This document shows, piece by piece, positions 4,913-5,744 of a stretch of 5,744 bases of DNA. Numbering within the stretch: the first letter of the stretch is position 1; every line of letters begins with the position of its first letter. The notes below the pieces were generated by a model that was not told the origin of the DNA, ran no database searches, and saw only the letters and a program-made list of their open reading frames with translations. Source of the stretch: Firmicutes bacterium UBA5473 (lineage in GTDB: Bacteria > Bacillota > DTU084); contig DIQB01000115.1 of NCBI GenBank assembly GCA_002427165.1, positions 6,391-12,134 of the forward strand. Direction: 5' to 3'. Both the position numbers and the translations under genes were made by a program.

Positions 4913-5744
4913 GTGCCACAGCCAACAGTAGAAGAGTTACTCTCGAAAGTAAAAAGGGGTGAGCTGGGAGTTGAGGAGGCTTTAGGACTCATCAACAGAA
5001 AAGGAGACCAAGCCCCAGCCTTAGCACTAGAGCAGGCTAGAGCCAAATTGCAGGCTTTAGTGGGCCTGGAGAGCGTAAAAAAATTAGTAGGAGAGCTTGA
5101 AGCATTCATTGTGGTTCAAAAAAGAAGACAACAAGAAGGACTAGTTACAGAACCTATGGCCCTGCACATGGTCTTCTCAGGAAGCCCTGGAACTGGTAAA
5201 ACCACTGTAGCTAGGATCTTAGGAGAATTATTCCTTCAGCTGGGAGTGCTCCCCAAGGGCCACCTTGTGGAGGTGGAACGGGCAGATTTGGTAGGAGAAT
5301 ACATCGGCCACACAGCACAGAAAACTAGAGAGCAAATCAGGCGCGCCATGGGAGGCATTCTTTTTATCGATGAGGCATACGCTTTAGCCCGAGGTGGAGA
5401 AAAAGACTTTGGGAAAGAAGCAATCGACACCTTAGTCAAAACCATGGAAGACCACAAGGATCAGCTCCTGTTGATCTTAGCCGGCTATGACGAGGAAATG
5501 GAGAACTTTCTGGCCACAAACCCAGGCCTTAGATCTCGCTTTCCCATCCAGATCAGGTTTCCTGACTACACTGTGATGCAGCTGGAATCCATAGCCAGGC
5601 AAATGCTCCGTAGCAGACAATATCAACTTTCAGCTGATGGTCAGGCGGCTCTACGCAGGCAACTTATTGCAGCCTCTTTAAGCGGAGAACTGTCATGTGG
5701 CAATGCCAGACTTGTGAGAAACCTCATCGAAGGCGCAATCAGAA
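4913..5744 (+). CDS. spoVK: SpoVK/CbxX-family AAA+ ATPase, 3' end outside the window
   Basis: About 277 residues are visible; B. subtilis SpoVK has about 320. SpoVK is a mother-cell protein needed for late spore maturation, and its relative CbxX/CfqX remodels Rubisco; the molecular target of SpoVK is not established. From the proposed GTG start, residues 1-45 are a helical lead (PTVEELLSKVKRGE). The AAA+ core begins at LVGLESVKKLV and shows Walker A GSPGTGKT (90-97), the family motif LVGEYIGHTAQKT, Walker B ILFIDEAYAL with Asp153-Glu154, sensor-1 region LILAGYDEEM (about 188-197) and the arginine-finger segment NPGLRSRFP (203-211). The frame continues through the lid domain to the right edge. 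Start choice rests on AGGGGTGG at 4899-4906 and is less certain than the family. Sporulation control by sigma-E or sigma-K would be expected from Bacillus, but no convincing match was found upstream. Confidence 0.9.
   Translation, partial: MPQPTVEELLSKVKRGELGVEEALGLINRKGDQAPALALEQARAKLQALVGLESVKKLVGELEAFIVVQKRRQQEGLVTEPMALHMVFSGSPGTGKTTVARILGELFLQLGVLPKGHLVEVERADLVGEYIGHTAQKTREQIRRAMGGILFIDEAYALARGGEKDFGKEAIDTLVKTMEDHKDQLLLILAGYDEEMENFLATNPGLRSRFPIQIRFPDYTVMQLESIARQMLRSRQYQLSADGQAALRRQLIAASLSGELSCGNARLVRNLIEGAIR

Noticed and set aside
4798..5109. Minus-strand 103-codon open frame over the spoVK start
   Set aside because: It is antisense to the SpoVK N-terminus, Ser/Pro-rich and low in complexity; the repressor relic lies in a different frame.

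Overview
The window looks like the chromosome of an endospore-forming clostridial Firmicute, plausibly of the Peptococcaceae/Desulfitobacterium type. The end of mutL, miaA, hfq of the Bacillus/Clostridium type and a SpoVK-family AAA+ ATPase all lie on the + strand in the order familiar from such genomes. GTG and TTG starts and purine-rich Shine-Dalgarno sites fit. The genus is an inference and was not tested by any search.

Layout. (1) 2-529 is the C-terminal part of MutL with an intact endonuclease motif. (2) 516-1439 is miaA, overlapping mutL. No ATG, GTG or TTG can give a full-length MiaA, and the best start is an ATT at 516 behind a strong Shine-Dalgarno site. (3) 1440 to about 3990 is a distinctly A+T-rich insert with its own promoter, a perfect 16-bp palindrome overlapping that promoter, and two tightly coupled genes. 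The first encodes a DprA/Smf-like (SLOG-fold) protein with an N-terminal helix-turn-helix. The second encodes a three-part protein: a degenerate HAD-like domain, a ComF-like phosphoribosyltransferase and a topoisomerase-type C4 zinc ribbon. This gene pair matches the architecture of the ShosTA toxin-antitoxin/anti-phage family. (4) 4072-4302 is hfq with a TTG start, followed by an intrinsic terminator. (5) 4330-4912 has no intact gene, but carries on the minus strand the frameshifted, 5'-truncated remnant of an XRE-type repressor. (6) 4913 to the window end is the start of a SpoVK/CbxX-type AAA+ ATPase.

Interpretation. mutL, miaA, hfq and spoVK are the ordinary chromosomal backbone (mismatch repair, tRNA modification, RNA chaperone, sporulation). 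The DprA/PRTase pair is accessory DNA that separates miaA from hfq and is most likely a self-regulated defence or toxin-antitoxin module. The decayed repressor just after hfq suggests this neighbourhood has taken up mobile DNA more than once.
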